In this document: positions 6,304 to 12,686 of the stretch, piece after piece
How the letters are laid out: every line of letters begins with the position of its first letter
Numbering within the stretch: position 1 is the stretch's first letter
Origin: Thermoplasmata archaeon
GTDB taxonomy: Archaea; Thermoplasmatota; Thermoplasmata; Thermoplasmatales; GCA-001856825
Assembly: GCA_021831005.1 (NCBI GenBank)
Contig: JAKBNO010000125.1
Span: 1 to 12,686, forward strand
Direction of reading: 5' to 3'
Length of the DNA: 12,686 nucleotides
Notes under the pieces: model-generated
What the model was told of the DNA's origin: nothing
Seen by the model: only the letters and a program-made list of their open reading frames with translations
Database searches by the model: none
Position numbers and translations under genes: made by a program

Positions 6304-6310
6304 TTTTTAT
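6304..6310 (+). promoter_or_regulatory. TATA box for leaderless pyrD transcript
   Basis: TTTTTAT starts two bases after the ligase stop codon and is centred exactly 25 nt before the pyrD ATG. No SD precedes that ATG. The pyr operon is thus predicted to have its own leaderless transcript despite the 29-nt gap from ligase. Confidence 0.55.
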
Positions 6311-6331
6311 CTGTCGCCGTCATCTGCTTCG

Positions 6332-7252
6332 ATGGCTTCGATATCGACGAAGATAGGTAGCTTTTCACTTGAGAATCCCGTTATCCTGGCCAGCGGAATT
6401 CTAGATGAAACTTCCGGTTCGATACTTCGCTCTCTCAAGTCAGGTGCAGGAGCTGCAGTCACCAAATCAATAGGTACTGAGGAAAGAAAGGGGTACCAGA
6501 CCCCAGTCATTTCGGAAATAGGCACTGGGTTACTGAATGCGGTCGGTCTGTCCAACCCAGGGATAGATAATTTCGTGGAAGAGTATCGCAATTTTCCAGA
6601 AAAGAAGAAAACGATTGTTTCAATATTTGGTGGTAAGGTCGAGGAATTTGTTTCACTCGCCAAAAAAGTAGAGGGAATAGGGTTTGACAAGGTTGAATTA
6701 AACCTATCCTGCCCTCACGTGAAGGGGGTAGGATCTGAAGTTGGCCAGGATCTGGGTATGGTGGAAGAGATAATATCAGAGATCAGGAGCAAGACCAATC
6801 TTCAAATTTGGGCAAAACTGACTCCAAATGTCACCGATCTAATCTCTCTTGCAAAGGCGTCAGAAAAGGCAGATGCATACGTTCTCATCAACACCCTAAG
6901 AGCTACGGGCGTCGAAATATACTCGAGGAAGTTTGTGCTTTCTAACATTGTTGGAGGTTACTCTGGACCTGGGGTAAAACCGGTGGCCCTAAGAGCAGTA
7001 TATGACGTGTATAAGGAAACTGGGAAAGAGATCATCGGCGTGGGAGGAATCACTACCTGGCAAGATGCGATTGAATTCTTCTTGCTTGGGGCAAAAGCAA
7101 TACAGGTAGGTACGGCTATACTCTATGAGGATTACCCGATATTCAACAAGATTAATTCGGGAATCCGCGACTACCTTGATAAAGAAGGATTTTCAAAACT
7201 GGATGATTTAGTGGGGGTGATGGTAGGTGATGCAACATTCAAGAATCATTGA
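6332..7252 (+). CDS. pyrD: Dihydroorotate dehydrogenase, class 1B catalytic subunit
   Basis: This 306-residue flavoprotein oxidises dihydroorotate to orotate, the fourth step of UMP synthesis. Class 1 features are clear. The catalytic base Cys127 lies in NLSCPH (124-129), TKSIG (44-48) carries the FMN-contacting Lys45, NAVGLSNPG (69-77) is the substrate loop, and IGVGGI (235-240) with GAKAIQVGTA (253-262) forms the FMN phosphate site. INTLRATG (186-193) corresponds to the usual INT motif. Class 1B rather than 1A is indicated by the overlapping pyrK gene, which passes electrons from FMN to NAD. The start codon has no SD, but an upstream TATA box is spaced for a leaderless mRNA. The last 23 nt overlap the start of pyrK, implying coupled translation of the two subunits in equal amounts. 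The protein is cytosolic and full length. Confidence 0.96.
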   Translation: MASISTKIGSFSLENPVILASGILDETSGSILRSLKSGAGAAVTKSIGTEERKGYQTPVISEIGTGLLNAVGLSNPGIDNFVEEYRNFPEKKKTIVSIFGGKVEEFVSLAKKVEGIGFDKVELNLSCPHVKGVGSEVGQDLGMVEEIISEIRSKTNLQIWAKLTPNVTDLISLAKASEKADAYVLINTLRATGVEIYSRKFVLSNIVGGYSGPGVKPVALRAVYDVYKETGKEIIGVGGITTWQDAIEFFLLGAKAIQVGTAILYEDYPIFNKINSGIRDYLDKEGFSKLDDLVGVMVGDATFKNH

Positions 7253-7979
7253 ATTGACCAAAGAGAATAAAGACGTTTTCACTCTCAAGTTCGATTCCAC
7301 CATTGCTGCTAGGCCTGGTCAGTTTATCATGATCTGGTCACCTGGCGGTAAGGAAATACCAATGTCACTTTCAGATACATCCAACCCCCCAACGATCACG
7401 TTCAGAACCTTTGGAGAAACGACCAAAACAATCGCCAAGCTCAAAGTGGGCGACAGGTTCTTCTACCGTGGACCGTACGGCAATTCGTATCCCGTTCCAA
7501 CTGGAAGAGTCGCGTACGTTGCTGGTGGAACTGGGCTCGCATCTGTCAACGCAATGATGCTGAAGTATGGAGGAGATGTCTACGTTGGCGCTAGAACGAA
7601 GGATGATCTCTTTCTATTGAGGAACGACTTCAGGATTGCTACTGATGACGGCTCGGCAGGGTTCAAGGGAACGGTCATTGACCTGTTCCTTCCCCACGTG
7701 AACGAATACGATTACATTTTTGTCTGCGGTCCAGAACCTATGGTAAAGACTATGCTGGACAGGATCGACAGGAAGATAAAGGCTAAAGTCTACATATCCC
7801 TGGAGCGACTCATGAAATGTGGTGTTGGAATCTGCGACAGCTGCAGCATAAATGGAGTCCGAGTCTGCAAGGATGGAACAGTATTCAGCATGGAAGAAGT
7901 TCTGAGTTTGTCTGAGTTTGGGGTCTATAAGAGGAATGAGGCAGGAAAAATAGAATTCTTCGTTAATGGCAAAAGGTGA
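7230..7979 (+). CDS. pyrK: Dihydroorotate dehydrogenase electron-transfer subunit (FAD, 2Fe-2S)
   Basis: This 249-residue PyrK moves electrons from the FMN of PyrD through a [2Fe-2S] cluster and FAD to NAD. The N-terminal beta-barrel FAD domain runs to about residue 92. The NAD-binding domain shows YVAGGTGLAS (from residue 96) and FVCGPEPMV (164-172). The C-terminal cluster motif is C197 (CGVG), C202 and C205 (CDSC), and C213 (VCKDGTVF), which is complete. The FAD-binding Arg of the usual RPxS/RxYS motif is absent; the region reads EIPMSLS. The ATG at 7230 is preferred over the adjacent in-frame GTG at 7227 because GGGGGTGAT (7213-7221) lies 8 nt before it. The gene overlaps the pyrD end by 23 nt and the start of the next gene by 14 nt, so all three are one operon. 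A related ferredoxin-NADP reductase-like role is possible but the pyrD overlap argues for PyrK. Confidence 0.93.
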   Translation: MQHSRIIELTKENKDVFTLKFDSTIAARPGQFIMIWSPGGKEIPMSLSDTSNPPTITFRTFGETTKTIAKLKVGDRFFYRGPYGNSYPVPTGRVAYVAGGTGLASVNAMMLKYGGDVYVGARTKDDLFLLRNDFRIATDDGSAGFKGTVIDLFLPHVNEYDYIFVCGPEPMVKTMLDRIDRKIKAKVYISLERLMKCGVGICDSCSINGVRVCKDGTVFSMEEVLSLSEFGVYKRNEAGKIEFFVNGKR

Positions 7980-8643
7980 TCCTCTGATTTACCTTTCGGA
8001 TTATCCGTACCTGCAGCTGGTCCTTCTGATTTTGCTCGTTAATGCGGGATATGAAGATTTCAAGAGGAGGAAGATAAACACCCTCCCCTTCCTCGCCATC
8101 AACATCGTATTGATTTTGTATTATGCCTTCACAGATGCGTGGATTTTGGTTTTCTTCTTGCCCATACTCGGGGAATACTTTCTCAAGAAGTACTCAATCT
8201 TGCTCTATCCGTTTTTGATTGTTCCGATTTTTTTCCATTTTTCTTTGATAACATTAACGTTGGCATATTCACTTCTACTGATCAAGCTGTTTGAGGTTCT
8301 GGTCAGGAATTTTGGCAAAGGAGATGTGAAGGTGCTTCACGCGATAGCAGTGACCTTTCCACTTTATCATAATATTCAGACACTCTACTCACTCTTTCCT
8401 CCGGTGCTTGCCGTAGCCATGATTGCGAGCATCTTAGGAATAGTTGCAGCCGCACTCAATGGTACTAAGAGAGAAAGGGCATATTCTGTAAGAAAATTTT
8501 CTATCTCTCCGCATCCAGCTTTACCCAAGGACGACAAGTTCTGGATTGATGGAGACAAATTAGTCTACAAGATTCCATTTGTGACATTCCTGATGGCAGG
8601 GTACGCAATCTTGCTTACCCTTTCATTACTCCGATTGGTCTGA
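7966..8643 (+). CDS. Prepilin/prearchaellin peptidase, A24 aspartic family (FlaK/PibD-like)
   Basis: This 225-residue integral membrane protein carries the two catalytic Asp motifs of A24 class III signal peptidases. The first is Asp31 in GYEDFKRRKI (family xxDxxxRxI), on the cytoplasmic face after the first membrane helix. The second is Asp120 in FGKGDVKVL (the GxGD motif). Strongly hydrophobic segments lie near residues 15-27, 42-68, 77-108, 122-135, 144-164 and 203-223, consistent with six or seven membrane helices. Such enzymes cut the short positively charged leader from pre-archaellins and archaeal pilins before assembly. The final part, around 185-202 (LPKDDKFWIDGDKLVYKIPF), is a polar insert before the last helix, as in PibD-like proteins. 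The gene overlaps pyrK by 14 nt although it has no link to pyrimidine synthesis. Its 3' end overlaps the convergent rtcB by 29 bp. Confidence 0.85.
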   Translation: MAKGDPLIYLSDYPYLQLVLLILLVNAGYEDFKRRKINTLPFLAINIVLILYYAFTDAWILVFFLPILGEYFLKKYSILLYPFLIVPIFFHFSLITLTLAYSLLLIKLFEVLVRNFGKGDVKVLHAIAVTFPLYHNIQTLYSLFPPVLAVAMIASILGIVAAALNGTKRERAYSVRKFSISPHPALPKDDKFWIDGDKLVYKIPFVTFLMAGYAILLTLSLLRLV

Positions 8644-10063
8644 GCCTTGCAACTATTCTGGAAATGCCAGCACATTCTACGGATCCAACTACCTGGTCAA
8701 CGTCCTTGTAAGCCTGAGGTGCTTCTTCTTGAAGCACATACTTAGTTGCCGCCCTCACGTAAATGCCCTGTCTTTCAAGGTTTGAGCTTATCCCTTGACT
8801 CGTGTACTGTTTCACGGCACGACTTCTGCTCATTACCCTCCCGGATCCATGACAGCTCGATCCGAATGTCTCGTTGAGCGCTTTTGGTTCTCCCACAAGA
8901 ACATAAGATGCTGTTCCCATAGTTCCCGGGATAAGCACGGGATGTCCCGTCTCCATAAATATGGCGGGCAACTCCTTCCTTCCGGCTGGAAATGATCTTG
9001 TTGCTCCCTTTCTGTGGACAACAACATTCTGGGATTTTCCATCGACTATGTGTTCTTCCACCTTCGCCATATTGTGAGACACATCATAGACTATATCCAT
9101 TTCCATGTCTTCTGGGTCTCTCTTGAACACCCTCTTGAAACTGTCCCTTATCCAGTGAGTGATTACCTGTCTGTTAGAGAAACTGAAATTAGCTGCAGCT
9201 CCCATTGCACCCATGTAATCCTGTCCCTCCTTGGAATTAAATGGTGCTGAAGCTAGCTGTCTATCCGGAACTGAGATGTTGTATTTCTTCATCGCCTCCT
9301 GCATTATCTCAATGTAGTCCGTTGCAACCTGATGCCCGAACCCCCTCGAACCAGTATGAACCATGATAGTCACCTGTCCCTCTGAATTCAGTCCAAATTT
9401 TCTAGCAAGTTCCACATCAAATATCTTATCGACGACCTGAATTTCAAGGAAATGATTTCCCGCACCAAGGGATCCTAACTGTTGGAAACCTCTTGCCCGT
9501 GCCTTCTGTGACACCTTGCTTCTGTCAGAAAATGCGACGGACCCGTTCTCCTCAATCCTCTCGATGTCACTAGACCAGCCATATCCTTCCTTGACTACGT
9601 ATTTGACTCCCTCAGAAAGTAGGTCTTCCATCTTGCTTGGGGACAGGTTGAGTTTACCCTCCCTACCGACCCCAGAAGGTACATTCTTGAAAATTTCGTC
9701 TACCAGGTCTTTTATTCTTGGACTCACTTGGTTGTAATTAAGGTTGGAGCCTATCAGCTTCACTGAGCAATTTATGTCGAACCCAACAGCTCCTGGGCTG
9801 ATAATCCCGTCATCCAGATTGAATGCTGCGACCCCCCCTATTGGAAATCCATATCCCAAATGAATATCGGGCATTGCAATTGAGGCTCCAACAATTCCCT
9901 GGAGTCCAGCCACATTGATTACCTGATCAAGTGCCTGATCAGAGCCCAAATCCTTGGCCAGATTTTCATTTGAAAATACGATGCCCGGTACTCTCATCCC
10001 CTTGCTCTTATCTAATGGAATTTCGTACTTACAAGGACCTATTTTATTTAGAGTTACGACCAC
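8615..10063 (-). CDS. rtcB: RNA-splicing ligase RtcB (tRNA ligase, GTP-dependent)
   Basis: This complete 482-residue RtcB joins 2',3'-cyclic-phosphate (3'-phosphate) and 5'-hydroxyl RNA ends, its main job in archaea being tRNA exon ligation after endonuclease cleavage. All metal and GTP sites are present: Asp96 and Cys99 in GFDINCSV, His204 in GAGNHF, His236 in HTGSRG, His330 in YDVSHNMA, HRKGATRSFPAG (350-361), GTMGTASYVL (380-389), and the guanylylated His405 in SSCHGSGR. The C-terminus RLRPIGVMKG is the conserved family end. Inteins are common in archaeal rtcB but none is present here. The GTG start at 10063 has no SD and lies 24 nt from a minus-strand TATA box, so the transcript is probably leaderless. 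It is divergent from a MobA-like gene and overlaps the peptidase gene tail to tail. No archease gene is adjacent. Confidence 0.97.
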   Translation of the reverse strand: MVVTLNKIGPCKYEIPLDKSKGMRVPGIVFSNENLAKDLGSDQALDQVINVAGLQGIVGASIAMPDIHLGYGFPIGGVAAFNLDDGIISPGAVGFDINCSVKLIGSNLNYNQVSPRIKDLVDEIFKNVPSGVGREGKLNLSPSKMEDLLSEGVKYVVKEGYGWSSDIERIEENGSVAFSDRSKVSQKARARGFQQLGSLGAGNHFLEIQVVDKIFDVELARKFGLNSEGQVTIMVHTGSRGFGHQVATDYIEIMQEAMKKYNISVPDRQLASAPFNSKEGQDYMGAMGAAANFSFSNRQVITHWIRDSFKRVFKRDPEDMEMDIVYDVSHNMAKVEEHIVDGKSQNVVVHRKGATRSFPAGRKELPAIFMETGHPVLIPGTMGTASYVLVGEPKALNETFGSSCHGSGRVMSRSRAVKQYTSQGISSNLERQGIYVRAATKYVLQEEAPQAYKDVDQVVGSVECAGISRIVARLRPIGVMKG

Positions 10064-10083
10064 GTTACATCAATGTTATACTG

Positions 10084-10090
10084 TGTATAA
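10084..10090 (-). promoter_or_regulatory. TATA box for leaderless rtcB transcript
   Basis: On the minus strand the sequence reads TTATACA, centred 24 nt before the rtcB GTG. A further TATA-like GTATAAC lies too close to the start codon to serve it. Confidence 0.5.
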
Positions 10091-10129
10091 TCGTTATCGT
10101 CTCGAACAGAAACTACCGATGGGACACAC

Positions 10130-10136
10130 TTTATTA
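10130..10136 (+). promoter_or_regulatory. TATA box for the MobA-like gene
   Basis: TTTATTA is centred about 32 nt before the ATG at 10165, predicting a leader of only about 7 nt and no room for a proper SD. Together with the rtcB box it makes the 101-bp gap a compact divergent promoter. Confidence 0.45.
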
Positions 10137-10164
10137 GCGCAACAGACTTGCCTTGATGTCTTAA

Positions 10165-10731
10165 ATGAAAGCCGTTCTATTCGCCAAGCCGAGTGAGAGG
10201 TTGCCAGGGAAACACCTAATGGATTTCTGTGCTGAGCCGATGATAAAGAGAATTTACAGAACATTAGAAAGTACGGGGTTATTTGAGAGGGTCATTATCC
10301 TTTCCAAATATGACAATCTAGTAATAGAGGGATGTCGAGTCGAAAAGGATGAGTCAGAAGGCACCTTGATAAATTCCTTAGTTGACTCAATCAAGATTCT
10401 GGACGAATTCATTGCAGTTGGTAGTGACATGCCACTTCTTGACGCAGATATCATAGAGAATTTGGTAAGCCACTACCACGGTAGACCAGTTGCCGCAGTA
10501 AACTCAGACGGGTTAATCGAACCATTATTTGCCATCTACAACGCAAGTATATTCGCTGATTTGCTTGAATTTTCAAAGAAGAGCAAAAAAATATTTCCAT
10601 TTGTCGAAGAAAGGTTTGAGCTGGTGAGAATGAACCGGGAGGAAAGTGCAAAACTCGCCAATGTAAATACTCTGGAAGAACTCAACAATGCGAGAGTACA
10701 GGCAGGATGCTTGAATTTGAATAGACAGTAA
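10165..10731 (+). CDS. MobA-like molybdenum cofactor guanylyltransferase / NTP transferase
   Basis: This 188-residue single-domain protein has a nucleotidyltransferase fold of the MobA type. MobA transfers GMP to molybdopterin to make the guanine dinucleotide cofactor used by formate dehydrogenases. Supporting motifs are VGSDMPLLDADII (85-97, with Asp88 as the likely metal ligand), EPLFAIYN (119-126, matching the MobA PLFALY signature) and NVNTLEEL (166-173, the typical NVNTPEDL end). The N-terminal nucleotide loop is unusual: MobA normally has LAGGxSxRMGxxK, while this protein has LFAKPSERLPGKHL, closer to the RLPGK loop of CMP-sugar synthetases. A different nucleotide or acceptor is therefore possible. 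Its position, 35 nt upstream of a formate dehydrogenase gene on the same strand, supports a cofactor role. The last few residues (LNLNRQ) lie beyond the family domain. The start ATG is the first in frame after the TATA box. Confidence 0.72.
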   Translation: MKAVLFAKPSERLPGKHLMDFCAEPMIKRIYRTLESTGLFERVIILSKYDNLVIEGCRVEKDESEGTLINSLVDSIKILDEFIAVGSDMPLLDADIIENLVSHYHGRPVAAVNSDGLIEPLFAIYNASIFADLLEFSKKSKKIFPFVEERFELVRMNREESAKLANVNTLEELNNARVQAGCLNLNRQ

Positions 10732-10739
10732 GATAACTG

Positions 10740-10746
10740 TTTATAG
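10740..10746 (+). promoter_or_regulatory. TATA box for leaderless formate dehydrogenase transcript
   Basis: TTTATAG is centred 24 nt before the GTG at 10767, in the 35-nt gap after the MobA-like gene. The formate dehydrogenase gene can therefore be transcribed on its own as well as by read-through. Confidence 0.55.
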
Positions 10747-10766
10747 CGTCCTGTAATTATACAAGA

Positions 10767-12686
10767 GTGTCTGTTCTAACCGTATGCCCCTACTGTGGGA
10801 CAGGTTGTCAGATGGTTATTCCAACCCAAACCTCTGGAGAGAGAGTGATAGGTTATTCCAAGTCTCCAGTAAATGAAGGAAAACTCTGCTTGAAGGGTTA
10901 TTCTGGCCTTTCATACAATTTCTCCAAAGAAAGGCTGAAATACCCTCTCATCAAAAGAAATGGAGAATTCGTGAGGGTCAGCTGGGAAACTGCTCTAACG
11001 GAGACATCGAATAGACTAAAAAAAATAATCGGGGAATATGGACCAAATTCGGTGGCTTTTCAATCATCCGCAAAGTGCACCAATGAGGAGAATTATCTGA
11101 TGCAGAAAATCGCGAGAGTGATTGGGACAAACAATATAGACCACTGTGCTAGAAGTTGCCACAGTCCAACTGCGATGGGGCTGATCACAACTCTGGGTGC
11201 TGGGGCTGCAACAGGATCGATAAACAGTCTTGATGACTCAAAAACTTATTTCGTTATTGGATCAAACACCACCGAACAACACCCAATAATCGGTACGAAA
11301 ATCGTTAAGGGTAGAAAGAACGGAAAGAATCTGATAGTAGCAGATCCCCGGAAGACCCAGCTGGCAGAGATAGCATCAATCCACCTTCAGTTCAATCCAG
11401 GAACAGATGTCGCACTCCTCAATTCAATCATGCACGTTATTCTTGAAGAGAATCTTGAAGATACCAAATTTATAGAAGAAAGAACAGAGGGATTTGGGGC
11501 CCTGAGGCGAGAACTCGCAAAGTATTCCCCTGAAATTGTGGAGGGGATCACTGGAGTCGAACCAGAAAAGCTAAGAGAAGCAGCCAAGATTATAGCTAAA
11601 GAGAAGCCAACTTCAATTCTTTATGCCATGGGTATCACGCAGCACGTTCACGGTACTGAGAATGTGATGTCCATCTCGAACCTCGGCCTGCTCACTGGAA
11701 ACTTAGGTATCAGGGGGGGTGGGATTTTTCCGTTAAGAGGTCAAAACAATGTACAAGGGTCCTCTGACATGGGTGCACTTTCAGAGTGGTATCCAGGATA
11801 CATTCCAGTCAATTCAGACTCTGTTAAGAGATTTGAAATCCTATGGAAAAGGAGCTTGCCAACAAAGACGGGGCTCACCCTTTCTGAGATGTTTGATGCA
11901 GCTGTGGACGGGAGTCTAAAGGCGATTTACATCATGGGCGAAAATCCACTGGTAACAGAGGCTGCGATATCGGACGTCGAGAAGGGTATTGAAAACCTTG
12001 AACTCCTAATTGTGCAGGATATATTTATGACCTTGACCGCCGGGGTAGCGGACGTAGTTCTACCAGCAACCACCTCTCTCGAAAAGGAAGGCACATTCAC
12101 TAACACCGAAAGAAGGATCCAAAAAGTGAATGTCATTTACGACAGTCCCGGAGAAGCGATGCCCGATTGGTGGATACTCAATGAGATTGGTAAGAGAGTT
12201 GGAGGCTTGGAGAGCTATGATACTCCGAGGAGTATATTCGAGGAGATCCGTAAGGCGATTCCGAGCTATTCCGGGGCCACTTATGAAAACATTTACCCAA
12301 TCGGCAAGCAATGGCCGATCAACGAGGAAAATCCTGACGGCACAGAAATACTTCACACAAAGTCGTTTCCAATCGGAAAGGGAAAACTAATTCCAATCCC
12401 CTATAGACCACCTGCTGAGGTGACAGATGCAAACTACGACTTCATAATGACTACCGGCAGGAATTATTTTCATTTCCACTCCGGCACAATGAGCAGAAGG
12501 GCAGACGTTCTGGAAAGAGAGTCCCCCGAACCGTACGTTGAAATAAACACCGAGGATGCTAAGAGAATCGGCGCCAGGGATTCCCAGAAAATTACCATCG
12601 AGTCTAGGCATGGTTCAATCGAGACCAAGGTGAAGACAACTGACAAAATACCGTCCGGAATAGTTTTCGTTCCCTTTCACTTCGAC
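10767..12686 (+). CDS. fdhA: Formate dehydrogenase alpha (catalytic) subunit, Cys type, 3'-truncated by window
   Basis: The frame is open from a GTG at 10767 to the window end: 640 codons and no stop. It opens with a [4Fe-4S] ligand set C7, C10, C14 and C41 followed by K43-G44, the standard start of molybdopterin oxidoreductases. CARSCHSPT (127-135) puts Cys131 where E. coli FdhF has selenocysteine, followed by the conserved His132. PLRGQNNVQGSSDMG (322-336) contains Arg324, the formate-binding Arg of the family. The C-terminal cofactor-capping domain begins near MTTGRNYFHFHSGTMSRR. These residues mark formate dehydrogenase over nitrate reductase, oxidising formate to CO2 at a bis-MGD Mo or W centre. 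There is no twin-arginine signal, so it is cytoplasmic. No extra ferredoxin domains precede it. Family lengths suggest several tens of residues remain outside the window. The MobA-like gene upstream probably serves its cofactor. Confidence 0.93.
   Translation, partial: MSVLTVCPYCGTGCQMVIPTQTSGERVIGYSKSPVNEGKLCLKGYSGLSYNFSKERLKYPLIKRNGEFVRVSWETALTETSNRLKKIIGEYGPNSVAFQSSAKCTNEENYLMQKIARVIGTNNIDHCARSCHSPTAMGLITTLGAGAATGSINSLDDSKTYFVIGSNTTEQHPIIGTKIVKGRKNGKNLIVADPRKTQLAEIASIHLQFNPGTDVALLNSIMHVILEENLEDTKFIEERTEGFGALRRELAKYSPEIVEGITGVEPEKLREAAKIIAKEKPTSILYAMGITQHVHGTENVMSISNLGLLTGNLGIRGGGIFPLRGQNNVQGSSDMGALSEWYPGYIPVNSDSVKRFEILWKRSLPTKTGLTLSEMFDAAVDGSLKAIYIMGENPLVTEAAISDVEKGIENLELLIVQDIFMTLTAGVADVVLPATTSLEKEGTFTNTERRIQKVNVIYDSPGEAMPDWWILNEIGKRVGGLESYDTPRSIFEEIRKAIPSYSGATYENIYPIGKQWPINEENPDGTEILHTKSFPIGKGKLIPIPYRPPAEVTDANYDFIMTTGRNYFHFHSGTMSRRADVLERESPEPYVEINTEDAKRIGARDSQKITIESRHGSIETKVKTTDKIPSGIVFVPFHFD

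Noticed and set aside
8615..10063. Intein within RtcB
   Set aside because: All RtcB motifs are continuous at normal spacing and the length (482 aa) matches an intein-free protein.
11157..11162. Selenocysteine in the formate dehydrogenase
   Set aside because: The catalytic position (codon 131) is TGC, a normal Cys, and there is no in-frame TGA across the 640 codons.
12060..12611. Open frames on both strands at the right end
   Set aside because: They are shadows of the formate dehydrogenase frame, which is uninterrupted and carries conserved motifs throughout.
1..12686. CRISPR arrays, insertion sequences, tRNA or rRNA genes
   Set aside because: No regularly spaced repeats, transposase-like protein, terminal inverted repeats or cloverleaf-forming sequence were seen on either strand by eye.

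Overview
This 12.7-kb window looks like ordinary archaeal chromosome. The evidence is an ABCE1/Rli1 tail, an archaeal-type ATP-dependent DNA ligase, RtcB, a FlaK/PibD-type class III signal peptidase, GGTGAT-type Shine-Dalgarno motifs, and TATA boxes placed so that several mRNAs should start at or next to their start codons. The moderate G+C, the roughly 589-residue ligase and the many apparently leaderless genes suggest Thermoplasmata or another acidophilic archaeon. That placement is an inference; no 16S or tRNA gene is present to settle it.

Left part (1-4135). The window opens in the last 56 codons of ABCE1. A TTG-started two-gene operon follows: an SCP-x-type thiolase-fold protein and its DUF35 (zinc ribbon plus OB fold) partner. 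The thiolase-like protein has Gly where the nucleophilic Cys should be. Facing it on the minus strand is a second acyl-CoA operon, a canonical thiolase followed with no gap by a 3-hydroxyacyl-CoA dehydrogenase. Together these could catalyse the last two steps of beta-oxidation, or the reverse. A near-perfect 28-bp dyad lies over the predicted start of that transcript.

Middle part (4136-8643). A regulatory region of about 400 bp holds several dyads and divergent promoters. It leads into DNA ligase, then pyrD and pyrK (the two subunits of a class 1B dihydroorotate dehydrogenase) and an overlapping A24-type prepilin/prearchaellin peptidase gene.

Right part (8615-12686). rtcB on the minus strand overlaps the end of the peptidase gene tail to tail. 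It is divergent from a MobA-like nucleotidyltransferase gene, which is followed by a cysteine-type formate dehydrogenase catalytic subunit that runs off the window edge. The last two form a molybdenum/tungsten-cofactor and enzyme pair.

No mobile element, CRISPR array, tRNA, rRNA or clear horizontal-transfer junction was seen. The most notable observations are the Cys-less thiolase/DUF35 pair, the 28-bp dyad at the beta-oxidation promoter, and a consistent 24-25 nt TATA-to-start spacing that implies leaderless transcripts and revises the ligase start.
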